Positions 26,534 to 35,489 of a DNA stretch of 64,000 bases are shown here, piece after piece. This DNA comes from an uncultured Ruminococcus sp. (GTDB lineage Bacteria > Bacillota > Clostridia > Lachnospirales > Lachnospiraceae), in NCBI GenBank assembly GCA_900541505.1, contig UQKK01000016.1, forward strand, positions 1-64,000. Direction: 5' to 3'. Numbering within the stretch: the stretch's first letter is position 1; the number at the start of each line of letters is the position of its first letter. The notes under the pieces are model-generated. The model was given only the letters and a program-made list of their open reading frames with translations, was not told the origin of the DNA and did no database searches. Both the position numbers and the translations under genes were made by a program.

Positions 26534-27382
26534 ATGAGTGACAAAAAGGAACAGGAACTGACGATACCGGACAATGTGGAAGTGACCGAGCCGCTTAAAA
26601 TCTATCTAAAGGAGATAGGGGAGATTCCCCTTCTGACTGAGAAAGAAGAAAAAGAACTGGGAAAGAAGTGCGCGGAAGGGGACATGGATGCAAAGCGCAG
26701 GCTGGAAGAGGGGAATCTGCGGCTTGTGGTATCCATCGCCAAGCACTATACCGGGCACGGGCTTGCCTTTCTGGATTTGATACAGGAGGGAAACTTAGGG
26801 CTCATGCGGGCGGTGGAGAAGTACGACTACACAAAGGAGAACCGTTTCTCCACCTATGCGACCTGGTGGATAAAGGAGGCAATCACCCGCGCTCTGGATG
26901 AGCAGTCCAGAGAAATCCGGGTTCCGGTCCATGTGGCGGAAAGTATGAAAAAGGTCCAGAAAGCAGGGAAACAACTGCAGCAGGAGCTGGGAAGAGAGCC
27001 CTCTGCCGCGGAGATTGCGGCGCGGCTTGGCGATAAGACAGAGGAGGATGTGAAGAACATCCTGACCTACCTGCAGACTCCTGTTTCGCTGGAGACTCCG
27101 GTGGGTGAGGAGGGGGAGACGAACCTCTCTGACCTGGTGGAGGATAAGGCGGAACAGACACCGGAGGAGGCAATCAGCCTGCTTGTGCAGAAGGAAGAGG
27201 TGAGGGAACTTCTAAAACTGCTCAATGAGCGGGAACAGACAGTCATCCGGCTGCGCTTTGGTCTGGAGGACGGCAGGACACATACTCTGGAAGAAGTGGG
27301 AAAGGAACTCTCCATCACCCGCGAGAGGGTGCGCCAGATTGAAGCCCGCGCCCTGGAAAAATTAAAAAAATCAGTAAAATAA
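26534..27382 (+). CDS. Sigma-70 family RNA polymerase sigma factor (short, RpoD-like)
   Basis: A 282-aa sigma factor lacking region 1.1. It has region 1.2 (EPLKIYLKEIGEIPLLT), region 2 (LRLVVSIAKHYTGHGLAFLDLIQEGN, then YATWWIKEAITRAL with the -10 reading residues), region 3, and region 4 (LEEVGKELSITRERVRQIEARALEKLKK). It resembles the housekeeping factor strongly in region 4 but region 2.4 reads EQSREIRVPVH rather than the usual DQARTIRIPVH. That suggests a second, group 2-like factor; the primary RpoD is expected elsewhere with dnaG. Confidence 0.85.
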   Translation: MSDKKEQELTIPDNVEVTEPLKIYLKEIGEIPLLTEKEEKELGKKCAEGDMDAKRRLEEGNLRLVVSIAKHYTGHGLAFLDLIQEGNLGLMRAVEKYDYTKENRFSTYATWWIKEAITRALDEQSREIRVPVHVAESMKKVQKAGKQLQQELGREPSAAEIAARLGDKTEEDVKNILTYLQTPVSLETPVGEEGETNLSDLVEDKAEQTPEEAISLLVQKEEVRELLKLLNEREQTVIRLRFGLEDGRTHTLEEVGKELSITRERVRQIEARALEKLKKSVK

Positions 27383-27532
27383 AAAAATCCTTTTCTCCAT
27401 GTATAAAGAAAGAATATTGTGCGGATATTAAGGATATACCCAGCCTGACAAAAAAGCATACTGGTGTTTTCAGGCGGCGTGCCCGGCACGCGAGGTACAC
27501 AATATTTATATATGGAAAGGGAGAGACTTGAT

Positions 27533-27874
27533 ATGAAAAGAATGAAGAAATGCCTGCTTTTTGCGCTCTGTACTCTGATTATCGGTACAGCGACAGCGTG
27601 CGGCAGCGAGAACGCGGCGGACAATGGGGCAGACCAGTCCACCACAGATGAAAATGTAAACGATGCGACAAAAGGCACTGTGGACGATGACAAGAATACC
27701 AACGGCACAGATGATGATGGAAATGGTATCGTAAACGATGCGGTGGACGATGTGACGGACGGTGTAGATGACGTGACCGATGATATCACAGACGGCGTAG
27801 ACAGAGCCACAGACGACATGACCAGAGATAACGGTGCAGATAATACAGATGGGACAGCCGAAGATAACCGGTAG
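27533..27874 (+). CDS. Small acidic lipoprotein
   Basis: A 113-aa secreted lipoprotein: Lys-rich start, hydrophobic core, and lipobox ending TATAC at about Cys23. The mature part is almost wholly Asp, Asn, Gly, Thr and Val, with repeats such as DDVTDGVDDVTDD. It has no fold I recognise. Calcium or cation binding, or a spacer in the wall, are guesses. ATG 27533 follows AAAGGGAGAG. It has its own terminator and stands between the sigma factor and hisA. Confidence 0.7.
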   Translation: MKRMKKCLLFALCTLIIGTATACGSENAADNGADQSTTDENVNDATKGTVDDDKNTNGTDDDGNGIVNDAVDDVTDGVDDVTDDITDGVDRATDDMTRDNGADNTDGTAEDNR

Positions 27875-27883
27875 GCGCAAAAT

Positions 27884-27923
27884 AGAAGGGGAACATCCGA
27901 AACAGGATGCCCCTTCTCTTTTT
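27884..27923 (+). terminator. Terminator of the acidic lipoprotein
   Basis: Stem AGAAGGGG-aa-CATCC (27884-27898) / GGATGCCCCTTCT (27905-27917), followed by CTTTTTG. Confidence 0.85.
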
Positions 27924-27932
27924 GTGCTGTGC

Positions 27933-27962
27933 TTGCCTCCTTCGTCGAATCTGTGGTAGAAT
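27933..27962 (+). promoter_or_regulatory. Promoter of hisA
   Basis: TTGCCT (27933-27938), 18-bp spacer, TAGAAT (27957-27962) preceded by TGG (extended -10). Confidence 0.5.
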
Positions 27963-28018
27963 AGCGTCAGTACGCGGCTTGTAAAGCGATGCCGCATAGG
28001 AAGACAGGAGTAAAGACC

Positions 28019-28813
28019 ATGAAATTCAGACCATGCATTGATATCCATAATGGAAAAGTAAAGCAGATTGTCGGCGGCAGCCTGCGGGATGAGGGAGACC
28101 GGGCAGTGACGAATTTTTCTTCGGAGCTGGGAGCGGACTGGTACGCCAGACGCTACCAGAAGGACGGACTGACGGGCGGACATATCATCCTCTTAAACCA
28201 TGCGGATTCTCCTTATTTTGAGGAGACAAAGAGACAGGCTTTGAAGGCTCTTAACGCTTATCCGAAAGGCATGCAGATTGGCGGAGGCGTTACGTCCGAG
28301 AACGCGGCGGATTACATAGAAGCGGGAGCCAGCCATGTGATTGTCACATCCTACGTATTCTCCGGCGGAAAGTTCCACAGGGAGAATCTGGAGAAACTGG
28401 TGAGAGAAGTGGGGAAGGATAAGCTGGTGCTGGACCTAAGCTGCCGCAGAAAGGATGGCGATTTTTATATCGTGACGGACAGGTGGCAGAAGTTTACGGA
28501 AGTCAGACTTTCTAAAGAGATGTTCACAGAGCTTGCCGGATACTGTGATGAGTTCCTCGTCCACGGGGTGGATGTGGAAGGAAAGGCAGCAGGGTTTGAC
28601 CGGGATTTGGTGCGCCTTCTGCGGGACTTTGCATGCTGTCCGGTGACCTATGCCGGAGGCATTGGCAGTGTGGAAGCGCTTAAGGAGTTTGAGCTGGAGA
28701 GCCAGGGAAAACTGGACTTTACCATCGGCAGTGCCTTAGATATCTTCGGCGGGACGATTCCCTATGAGGCGGTGGCGCGAATGAACGGTAACGGAAACGT
28801 AACAATTTTATGA
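28019..28813 (+). CDS. hisA: HisA isomerase, eukaryotic type
   Basis: Isomerase of histidine synthesis (ProFAR to PRFAR). The 264-aa TIM barrel has RPCIDIHNGKVKQIVGGS, GGHIILLNHADSPYF, QIGGGVTSENAADYIEAGAS and VTYAGGIGS. Sequence features (KVKQIVGGSLRD, the long loop regions) follow the eukaryotic HIS6-like branch rather than the usual bacterial HisA. ATG 28019 follows CAGGAG. No other his gene is near, so its regulation is separate from any his operon. Confidence 0.85.
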   Translation: MKFRPCIDIHNGKVKQIVGGSLRDEGDRAVTNFSSELGADWYARRYQKDGLTGGHIILLNHADSPYFEETKRQALKALNAYPKGMQIGGGVTSENAADYIEAGASHVIVTSYVFSGGKFHRENLEKLVREVGKDKLVLDLSCRRKDGDFYIVTDRWQKFTEVRLSKEMFTELAGYCDEFLVHGVDVEGKAAGFDRDLVRLLRDFACCPVTYAGGIGSVEALKEFELESQGKLDFTIGSALDIFGGTIPYEAVARMNGNGNVTIL

Positions 28814-28829
28814 ACAACTTATGAATTGG

Positions 28830-28858
28830 TTGAATTAGGTAAATGATAGTGTTAAAAT
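28830..28858 (+). promoter_or_regulatory. Promoter of secA
   Basis: TTGAAT (28830-28835), 17-bp spacer, TAAAAT (28853-28858). The leader is about 35 nt. Confidence 0.6.
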
Positions 28859-28899
28859 GGAGCGTAGAGTAAAATGAGACAAGGAGTTAATTTCAGATT

Positions 28900-31470
28900 A
28901 TGGGTTTAGTAGAGAAAATCTTCGGGACACACAGTGAGAACGAATTGAAGCGTATCTACCCGATTGTGGACCGGATTGAGGCACTGGAGCCGGATATGAA
29001 AGCGCTGTCCGATGCGGAGCTCAAGGAAAAGACCAGAGAGTTCAGACAGCGGTTAAAAGAAGGCGAGACTCTGGACGATATCCTGCCGGAGGCATTTGCG
29101 GTGGTGAGAGAGGCGGCGAGCAGAGTACTCGGCATGCGCCACTACAGGGTGCAGCTTATTGGCGGTATTATCCTGCATCAGGGACGTATCGCGGAGATGA
29201 AGACCGGTGAAGGAAAGACCCTGGTGTCCCCCCTTCCCGCCTATTTGAATGCCCTGGAGGAACAGGGTGTGCAGATTGTCACAGTCAATGACTATCTGGC
29301 AAACCGCGATGCCCAGTGGATGGGACAGGTTCATAAATTTTTGGGGCTGACAGTGGGTGTGGTGTTAAACGGCATGAACAACGATGAGCGCCGGGCGGCA
29401 TACAACTGTGACATCACCTATGTGACGAACAATGAGCTCGGGTTTGATTACCTGAGAGACAACATGGTCATCTATAAAGAGCAGCTTGTACAGAGAGGAC
29501 TTCATTATGCGATCATTGATGAGGTGGACTCTGTCCTCATCGACGAGGCGAGGACCCCGCTTATCATTTCCGGGCAGAGCAGCAAGTCTACAAAGCTCTA
29601 TGAAGCCTGCGATATCCTGGCACGCCAGCTTGAGAGGGGCGAGGCGAGCGGTGAGTTTTCCAAGATGAATGCCATCATGGGAGAAGACATTGAGGAGACC
29701 GGGGACTACATTGTCAATGAGAAGGAAAAAGCGGTCAACCTGACCGAGGACGGTGTGAAGAAGGTAGAGAAATTCTTCCACATCGAAAACCTTGCGGACC
29801 CGGAGAACCTGGAGATACAGCACAACATCATCCTTGCGCTGCGCGCCCACAATCTGATGTTCAAAGACCAGGACTACGTGGTGACGCCGGAGGGCGAGGT
29901 CATGATTGTCGATGAATTTACCGGACGTATCATGCCGGGACGTCGTTATTCCGATGGGCTTCATCAGGCGATTGAGGCGAAGGAACATGTGAAGGTCAGA
30001 AGAGAGAGCAAGACACTGGCGACCATCACCTTCCAGAACCTGTTTAATAAATTTGACAAGAAGAGCGGTATGACAGGTACCGCCCTGACCGAGGAGAAGG
30101 AGTTCCGTGATATCTACGGTATGGATGTCATCGAGATTCCCACCAATGTCCCGGTACAGAGAAAAGATTTGGACGATGCGGTCTTTAAGACGAAGCGCGA
30201 GAAGTACGAAGCGGTTGTGGAAGCCGTGAAGGAAGCCCACGCCGTAGGACAGCCGGTGCTGGTGGGTACTATCACCATCGAGGTCTCCGAACTTTTGAGC
30301 AAGATGCTGAAAAAGGAAGGAATCCAGCATAATGTGCTGAATGCGAAATATCATGAATTAGAGGCGCAGATTGTCGCCGATGCGGGTGTCCACGGAGCAG
30401 TTACCATTGCCACCAACATGGCAGGACGTGGTACGGATATCAAGCTGGATGAGGCGGCGAAGGAAGCCGGAGGTCTGAAAATCATCGGTACAGAGCGGCA
30501 TGAGTCCAGGCGAATCGATAACCAGCTGCGCGGACGAAGCGGACGTCAGGGAGACCCCGGAGAATCCCGTTTCTACATTTCTCTGGAGGATGACCTGTTG
30601 AGACTGTTCGGTTCCGAGAAGCTCATGGGCGTGTTCAACGCGCTGGGCGTGGCTGACGGCGAGCAGATTGAGCACAAGATGCTTTCCGGCGCCATTGAGA
30701 AGGCACAGAAGAAGATAGAGAATAATAACTTTGGTATCCGTAAGAATCTGCTGGAATATGACCAGGTTATGAACGAGCAGAGAGAGATTATCTACGGCGA
30801 GAGGCGAAGAGTCTTAGACGGCGAGAGCATGCGCGATACCATTTACAGCATGATAACAGAGTTTGCGGAGAATACGGCGGACCGCTATGCTTCTGCGGAG
30901 ACGGAGGCAGAAGACTGGGATATCAAGGGAATGGAGGTCAACCTCCATGACATCATCCCGCAGCTTACCCTTCCTTCTGTGAAAGAGCTGCAGGATATGC
31001 AGCAGAAAGAGCTCAAGCACCTTTTGAAAGAAAAGGCAGTGAAAGCGTATGAGGTGAAGGAATCGGAGTTCCCGGAGGCAGAACAGATTCGGGAAATCGA
31101 GCGGGTTGTGCTTTTGAAGGTCATTGACGCGAGATGGATGGACCACATCGATGATATGGACCAGCTGCGCCAGGGCATCGGGCTCCAGGCATATGGACAG
31201 AGAGATCCACTTGTAGAATACAAGATGATGGGCTATAATATGTTTGGTGAAATGACCAATGCAATCGCAGAGACGACCATCCGCACACTGTTCCATATCC
31301 GTGTGGAGCAGAAGGTGGAGAGAGAGGAAGTCGCGAAGGTGACAGGCACCAACAAGGATGAAAGTTCCGTGCGTGCTCCGAAGAAGCGGGAAGAAAAGAA
31401 AATCTACCCCAACGACCCCTGTCCGTGCGGAAGCGGCAAGAAATATAAACAGTGCTGCGGAAGGAAATAG
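28900..31470 (+). CDS. secA: Preprotein translocase ATPase SecA
   Basis: Motor that pushes preproteins through SecYEG. The 856-aa protein carries the first nucleotide-binding site MKTGEGKT, DEVDSVLIDEARTPLIISG, the preprotein cross-linking domain, TNMAGRGTDIKL and QLRGRSGRQGDPG in the second motor domain, and a C-terminal SEC-C zinc motif CPCGSGKKYKQCCG that binds SecB-like partners or ribosomes. ATG 28900 follows AAGGAG. prfB follows, a common secA-prfB pairing, but a terminator lies between them here. Confidence 0.97.
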   Translation: MGLVEKIFGTHSENELKRIYPIVDRIEALEPDMKALSDAELKEKTREFRQRLKEGETLDDILPEAFAVVREAASRVLGMRHYRVQLIGGIILHQGRIAEMKTGEGKTLVSPLPAYLNALEEQGVQIVTVNDYLANRDAQWMGQVHKFLGLTVGVVLNGMNNDERRAAYNCDITYVTNNELGFDYLRDNMVIYKEQLVQRGLHYAIIDEVDSVLIDEARTPLIISGQSSKSTKLYEACDILARQLERGEASGEFSKMNAIMGEDIEETGDYIVNEKEKAVNLTEDGVKKVEKFFHIENLADPENLEIQHNIILALRAHNLMFKDQDYVVTPEGEVMIVDEFTGRIMPGRRYSDGLHQAIEAKEHVKVRRESKTLATITFQNLFNKFDKKSGMTGTALTEEKEFRDIYGMDVIEIPTNVPVQRKDLDDAVFKTKREKYEAVVEAVKEAHAVGQPVLVGTITIEVSELLSKMLKKEGIQHNVLNAKYHELEAQIVADAGVHGAVTIATNMAGRGTDIKLDEAAKEAGGLKIIGTERHESRRIDNQLRGRSGRQGDPGESRFYISLEDDLLRLFGSEKLMGVFNALGVADGEQIEHKMLSGAIEKAQKKIENNNFGIRKNLLEYDQVMNEQREIIYGERRRVLDGESMRDTIYSMITEFAENTADRYASAETEAEDWDIKGMEVNLHDIIPQLTLPSVKELQDMQQKELKHLLKEKAVKAYEVKESEFPEAEQIREIERVVLLKVIDARWMDHIDDMDQLRQGIGLQAYGQRDPLVEYKMMGYNMFGEMTNAIAETTIRTLFHIRVEQKVEREEVAKVTGTNKDESSVRAPKKREEKKIYPNDPCPCGSGKKYKQCCGRK

Positions 31471-31498
31471 GGGAAGTTTAAGAGGATTGCAGTGAGGA

Positions 31499-31529
31499 GT
31501 GCGGCATTTCAACCGATGCCGCACTTTTT
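31499..31529 (+). terminator. Terminator of secA
   Basis: Stem GTGCGGCAT (31499-31507) / ATGCCGCAC (31516-31524), then T5. Confidence 0.85.
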
Positions 31530-31627
31530 GTAACTGCGGCAAATAAAAGACCGGGCTTTTCGATAGCCTGGCAATCGCGCCCACAGGATTTGCGGGCGAG
31601 TCTTGAATAAAGAAAGAGGTGAATAAG

Positions 31628-32732
31628 GTGGTCTTATTAGAAGATTTGAAAAACAGAATGTCTGCTTACGAAGAACCGCTGAAAGATTTGAGGGATTCAC
31701 TTTGACTTAGCGTCAAAGAATGAGCAGATTGAGGAATTGCAGAGAAAGATTGAGGAACCCGGATTCTGGGATAATCCGGAGGAATCCCAGCAGACCATGA
31801 AGCAGTTGAAGGATTTGCAGGGATTTGTGGAGAAAATTGAGAAACTGTGCACAGACTATGAGGATGTAAGAGAGTTTATTGAACTGAGCGCCGAGGAAGG
31901 TGAGGAAGACACCGCGGAGGAGATTCAGGAGGAAGTAGAACGGTTCGAGGAGGAGTTTGAAGAGATTCGTATCCGCACACTTCTGACCGGACCTTACGAC
32001 AAGGACAATGCCATCGTTACTCTCCATGCGGGGGCAGGCGGAACCGAGTCCTGTGACTGGGCGGGTATGCTCTACCGCATGTATGTGCGCTGGGCGGAGA
32101 AGAAAGGTTTTACTGTGGAAGAACTGGACTACCTGGAAGGAGATGTCGCCGGAATCAAGGGCGTCACCTTCGAGGTGAAGGGCGTCAATGCCTACGGATA
32201 TCTGCGCTCGGAGAAGGGGGTTCACCGTCTGGTGAGGATATCACCCTTTAACGCGGCGGGGAAACGCCAGACTTCCTTTGCATCCTGCGATGTGATACCG
32301 GACATTGAGGAGGATATTGATATCGATATCAACGAGGATGACTTGAAGATTGATACCTACCGCTCCAGCGGCGCGGGCGGACAGCACATCAACAAGACAT
32401 CCTCCGCAGTGCGCATCACACATCTGCCCACGGGAATCGTGGTGCAGTGCCAGAATGAGCGTTCCCAGCATATGAACAAAGATAAGGCGATGCAGATGCT
32501 GAAGTCCAAACTGTACCTGATAAAGCAGCAGGAGCAGGCGGAGAAGATGTCGGACATCCGGGGCGAGGTCAAGGAAATTGGATTCGGAAGCCAGATTCGC
32601 TCCTATGTCATGCAGCCATATACGATGGTAAAAGACCATCGGACGAACGCGGAGATAAGCAATGTCAATGCGGTGATGGATGGGAATCTGGACCCGTTCA
32701 TCAATGCGTATCTGAGCATGAAAGAAGAGTAA
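31628..32732 (+). CDS. prfB: Peptide chain release factor 2, made by programmed +1 frameshift
   Basis: Recognises UGA and UAA stop codons. The first 25 codons (GTG 31628 to TGA 31703-31705) read VVLLEDLKNRMSAYEEPLKD...; the ribosome must slip +1 at CTT-TGA-C to enter the main frame, which runs to TAA 32730-32732. The total is 367 aa. The main frame has the catalytic GGQ in SSGAGGQHINKTSSAV and the family end NLDPFINAYLSMKEE. GTG 31628 is spaced 6-7 nt after AGAGGTG; a GTG at 31619 is an alternative. The slip site is the known autoregulation: scarce RF2 favours slippage and so more RF2. Confidence 0.93.
31691..31706 (+). promoter_or_regulatory. RF2 programmed frameshift site
   Basis: AGGGAT-TCA-CTT-TGA-C has the same spacing as the Escherichia coli site (AGGGGG-TAT-CTT-TGA-C): a Shine-Dalgarno-like AGGG, then the slippery CTT and an in-frame UGA followed by C, the weakest stop context. 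Confidence 0.95.
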
Positions 32733-32775
32733 AAAACAGGCTGAAAAGGAACAGCAGCGAAGAAGGGAGAAAAAG

Positions 32776-33993
32776 ATGGTAAACATAGCAGTACTGGGAT
32801 ACGGCACAGTGGGCTCCGGCGTGGTGGAGGTCATAAACACAAACGGAAAAGGAATCAACCAGAGGGCAGGGGATGAGATTTATGTCAAGTATGTCCTGGA
32901 TATCCGGGATTTCCCGGGGGACCCCATACAGGAGAAGATTGTCCACGACTTTGAGGTCATCGTAAACGACCCGGACATACAGATTGTGGTGGAGGTGATG
33001 GGCGGCATCGAGCCGGCATACACCTTTGTAAAACGAAGCCTTCAGGCGGGAAAGAGCGTGGCGACGTCCAATAAGGCTCTGGTGGCAAAACACGGGGCGG
33101 AATTATTATCCATCGCCAAGGAGAAGAATATCAATTTCCTGTTCGAGGCAAGTGTGGGCGGAGGAATCCCCATCATCCGCGCGCTCAATTCTTCCATGAC
33201 AGCGGACGAGATTGAGGAGATTACAGGTATCTTAAACGGTACCACCAACTATATGATGACAAAGATGTTCTACGAAGGGGCAGACTACGACGAGGTGCTC
33301 AAAGAGGCGCAGGACAACGGATTTGCGGAGCGCAATCCGGAAGCGGATGTGGAGGGCTACGATGCCTGCCGCAAGATTGCCATTCTGTCCAGTCTCATTT
33401 CCGGGCATCAGGTAGATTTTGAAGATATTTATACAGAAGGAATTACAGAAATCACGAAGCAGGATATGCTCTACGCAAAAGCTATGCACATGACCATCAA
33501 ACTGCTGGCGTCCAGCAAAAGAGAAAAGGGACATCTCCATGCAATCGTGGCGCCCTACCTGCTGGGCGAGGAGCATCCGCTCTACAGTGTGAACGGCGTG
33601 TTCAACGCAGTCTTTGTGCACGGCAATGTGCTGGGAGATGCCATGTTCTACGGAAGCGGCGCGGGAAAACTGCCGACCGCCAGCGCAGTGGTGGCTGACG
33701 TGGTGGACGAGGCGAAGAACTTAAACCGGAATGTCATGACCATGTGGGAGAGCGATAAGGTGGAACTCTTCCCCATCGAGGAGACGACAAAGCGCTTTTT
33801 CGTGCGCATAAGCGGAGACGCGGAGGCGATGAAGGCACACCTGGAGAGCAAATTCGGTCCTGTTGAAATTATAAAGGTGGATGGTCTGGACGGAGAGTTC
33901 GGATTTGTAACCGGGGTGATGAGTGAAGGAGAATACAGGAAACACGCGGCAGAATTTCCGGGAATCCTGCATATGATTCGGATAGAAGGCTAA
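32776..33993 (+). CDS. hom: Homoserine dehydrogenase
   Basis: Reduces aspartate semialdehyde to homoserine for threonine and methionine. The 405-aa protein has the NAD(P) loop VLGYGTVGSGVVE, the catalytic domain (NGTTNYMMTKM, FAERNPEADVEGYDACRK) and a C-terminal ACT-like domain (FFVRISGDAEAMKAHLE) that usually senses threonine. ATG 32776 follows AGAAGGGAG. It is 21 nt ahead of the ApgM-like gene, so the two form an operon. Confidence 0.94.
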   Translation: MVNIAVLGYGTVGSGVVEVINTNGKGINQRAGDEIYVKYVLDIRDFPGDPIQEKIVHDFEVIVNDPDIQIVVEVMGGIEPAYTFVKRSLQAGKSVATSNKALVAKHGAELLSIAKEKNINFLFEASVGGGIPIIRALNSSMTADEIEEITGILNGTTNYMMTKMFYEGADYDEVLKEAQDNGFAERNPEADVEGYDACRKIAILSSLISGHQVDFEDIYTEGITEITKQDMLYAKAMHMTIKLLASSKREKGHLHAIVAPYLLGEEHPLYSVNGVFNAVFVHGNVLGDAMFYGSGAGKLPTASAVVADVVDEAKNLNRNVMTMWESDKVELFPIEETTKRFFVRISGDAEAMKAHLESKFGPVEIIKVDGLDGEFGFVTGVMSEGEYRKHAAEFPGILHMIRIEG

Positions 33994-34014
33994 GAGAGTA
34001 AAGGTAGAGACGAT

Positions 34015-35226
34015 ATGAAATACATAATTGTACTTTGTGACGGAATGGCAGACGAACCACTTGAGGAACTGGGAGGGAGGACACCGCTGGAGGCGGCTGT
34101 GACAGAGAATCTCGACGCCCTCTCGCCTGTGTCGGAAATCGGCATGGTGCGCACGGTGCCTAAAGGCATGGCGCCGGGAAGCGACACAGCAAATCTCTCG
34201 GTCATCGGCTACGACCCACAGAAATATTACACCGGACGCTCGCCTTTGGAGGCGCTGAGCATCGGGGTGGATATGGAAGTGACTGATGTGTCATTCCGCT
34301 GTAATCTGGTGACACTTTCTGAGGAGGAAACAAGCTATGAGGAGCGAAAAATCCTCGACCACAGCTCCGGGGAGATTTCCACCGAGGAGGCGGCAGTCCT
34401 CCTAGAGGCGGTGAAAGAGGGACTGAAGCGGGAAGGCTATGCATTTTATGTGGGAACCAGCTATCGGCACCTCCTCATTGAGAAAAACGGGGAGATAAAA
34501 GAGCTGACCGCTCCCCATGATATTTTGACAAAACGCATCGGGGACTATCTGCCAAAGGACAAGGTGCTGCGGGAGATGATGGAGAGAAGTTATGACATCT
34601 TAAACAGTCATCCCATCAATGAAAAGCGCAGGGAGCGGGGATTAAACCCGGCAAACTCTGTGTGGTTCTGGGGCGCGGGCACACGTCCTGTACTGACCTC
34701 CTTTGAGGAGAAGAACCATGTCCGGGGCGCCATGATTTCTGCTGTAGACCTGCTCAAAGGCATTGCCGTGGGAGCCGGGATGCACAATATTACGGTAGAA
34801 GGCGCTAATGGCGGACTGCACACGAACTATGCGGGGAAAGCAAAGGCGGCTGTGGAGGTACTCACAAAAGAGGGCTATGACTTCGTGTATATCCACATTG
34901 AGGCGCCCGATGAAATGGGACACCAGGGCAGCATGAATGACAAAATCGAAGCCATCGAGCAGATTGATAAGCATATCATCGGTTATGTGCAAAAAGAAGT
35001 GGAGGCGGCGGGAGAGGATCTGCGCATGCTGGTACTGCCGGACCACCCCACACCCATCCGTGTGCGCACCCATACAGGGACTCCGGTCCCCTACCTTCTC
35101 TATGACAGCACAACGCCTGTGAAGGGAGCAGAGACCTACTGCGAACGCACAGCAAAGCAGACCGGGATTTTCTGCGAGAAAGGGCATGAACTGATAGACC
35201 ATCTTCTGGGGCGAGAGGAAGAGTAG
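34015..35226 (+). CDS. ApgM-type phosphoglycerate mutase homologue, candidate homoserine kinase
   Basis: A 403-aa alkaline-phosphatase-superfamily metalloenzyme, opening IIVLCDGMADEPLEELGG with metal-binding Asp, the nucleophile segment PGSDTANLSVIGYDP, and HIEAPDEMGHQGSM and LVLPDHPTPIRVRTHTG with further ligands. Family knowledge: this branch is annotated as cofactor-independent phosphoglycerate mutase, but a subgroup has been proposed as a non-orthologous homoserine kinase because it sits in threonine operons. Here it directly follows hom, which favours that reading. Mutase activity is not excluded. Confidence 0.85.
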   Translation: MKYIIVLCDGMADEPLEELGGRTPLEAAVTENLDALSPVSEIGMVRTVPKGMAPGSDTANLSVIGYDPQKYYTGRSPLEALSIGVDMEVTDVSFRCNLVTLSEEETSYEERKILDHSSGEISTEEAAVLLEAVKEGLKREGYAFYVGTSYRHLLIEKNGEIKELTAPHDILTKRIGDYLPKDKVLREMMERSYDILNSHPINEKRRERGLNPANSVWFWGAGTRPVLTSFEEKNHVRGAMISAVDLLKGIAVGAGMHNITVEGANGGLHTNYAGKAKAAVEVLTKEGYDFVYIHIEAPDEMGHQGSMNDKIEAIEQIDKHIIGYVQKEVEAAGEDLRMLVLPDHPTPIRVRTHTGTPVPYLLYDSTTPVKGAETYCERTAKQTGIFCEKGHELIDHLLGREEE

Positions 35227-35334
35227 AACAGAGAAGGAAGATGAACAGAGTATATCCAGACAGAAGATGACTCCCGCTTTTATAGGCGGTGAGCAGCAAA
35301 TCCATATCAGTGGGAGTGATAGAGAAAATAAAAG

Positions 35335-35397
35335 AGGAAGATACGATAGGCATGTCCATGGGATGGGACAAAAGCCTGTTGTGTCTTCCTTTTTTTA
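35335..35397 (+). terminator. Long composite terminator after the hom operon
   Basis: Outer stem AGGAAGATAC (35335-35344) / GTGTCTTCCT (35381-35390) with T7 after it. The 36-nt loop can form its own hairpin (AGGC...GCCT around a TGTCC/GGGACA stem). It is larger than needed for a plain terminator. Confidence 0.7.
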
Positions 35398-35489
35398 CGA
35401 TTATAGTGAGCATGAATTTTGTTTCCGGCAAAGCAGTAAACAGTCCTGCAAAACTGGAGAGACCTGACAGTGCCGGGCTTTTAGAGAGC

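Noticed and set aside
29365..30354. A 329-codon open frame opposite secA
   Set aside because: Antisense shadow of a clear SecA gene, produced by codon bias.
31509..31700. Possible broken prfB (early TGA)
   Set aside because: The TGA is the programmed frameshift codon, with all known signals present.
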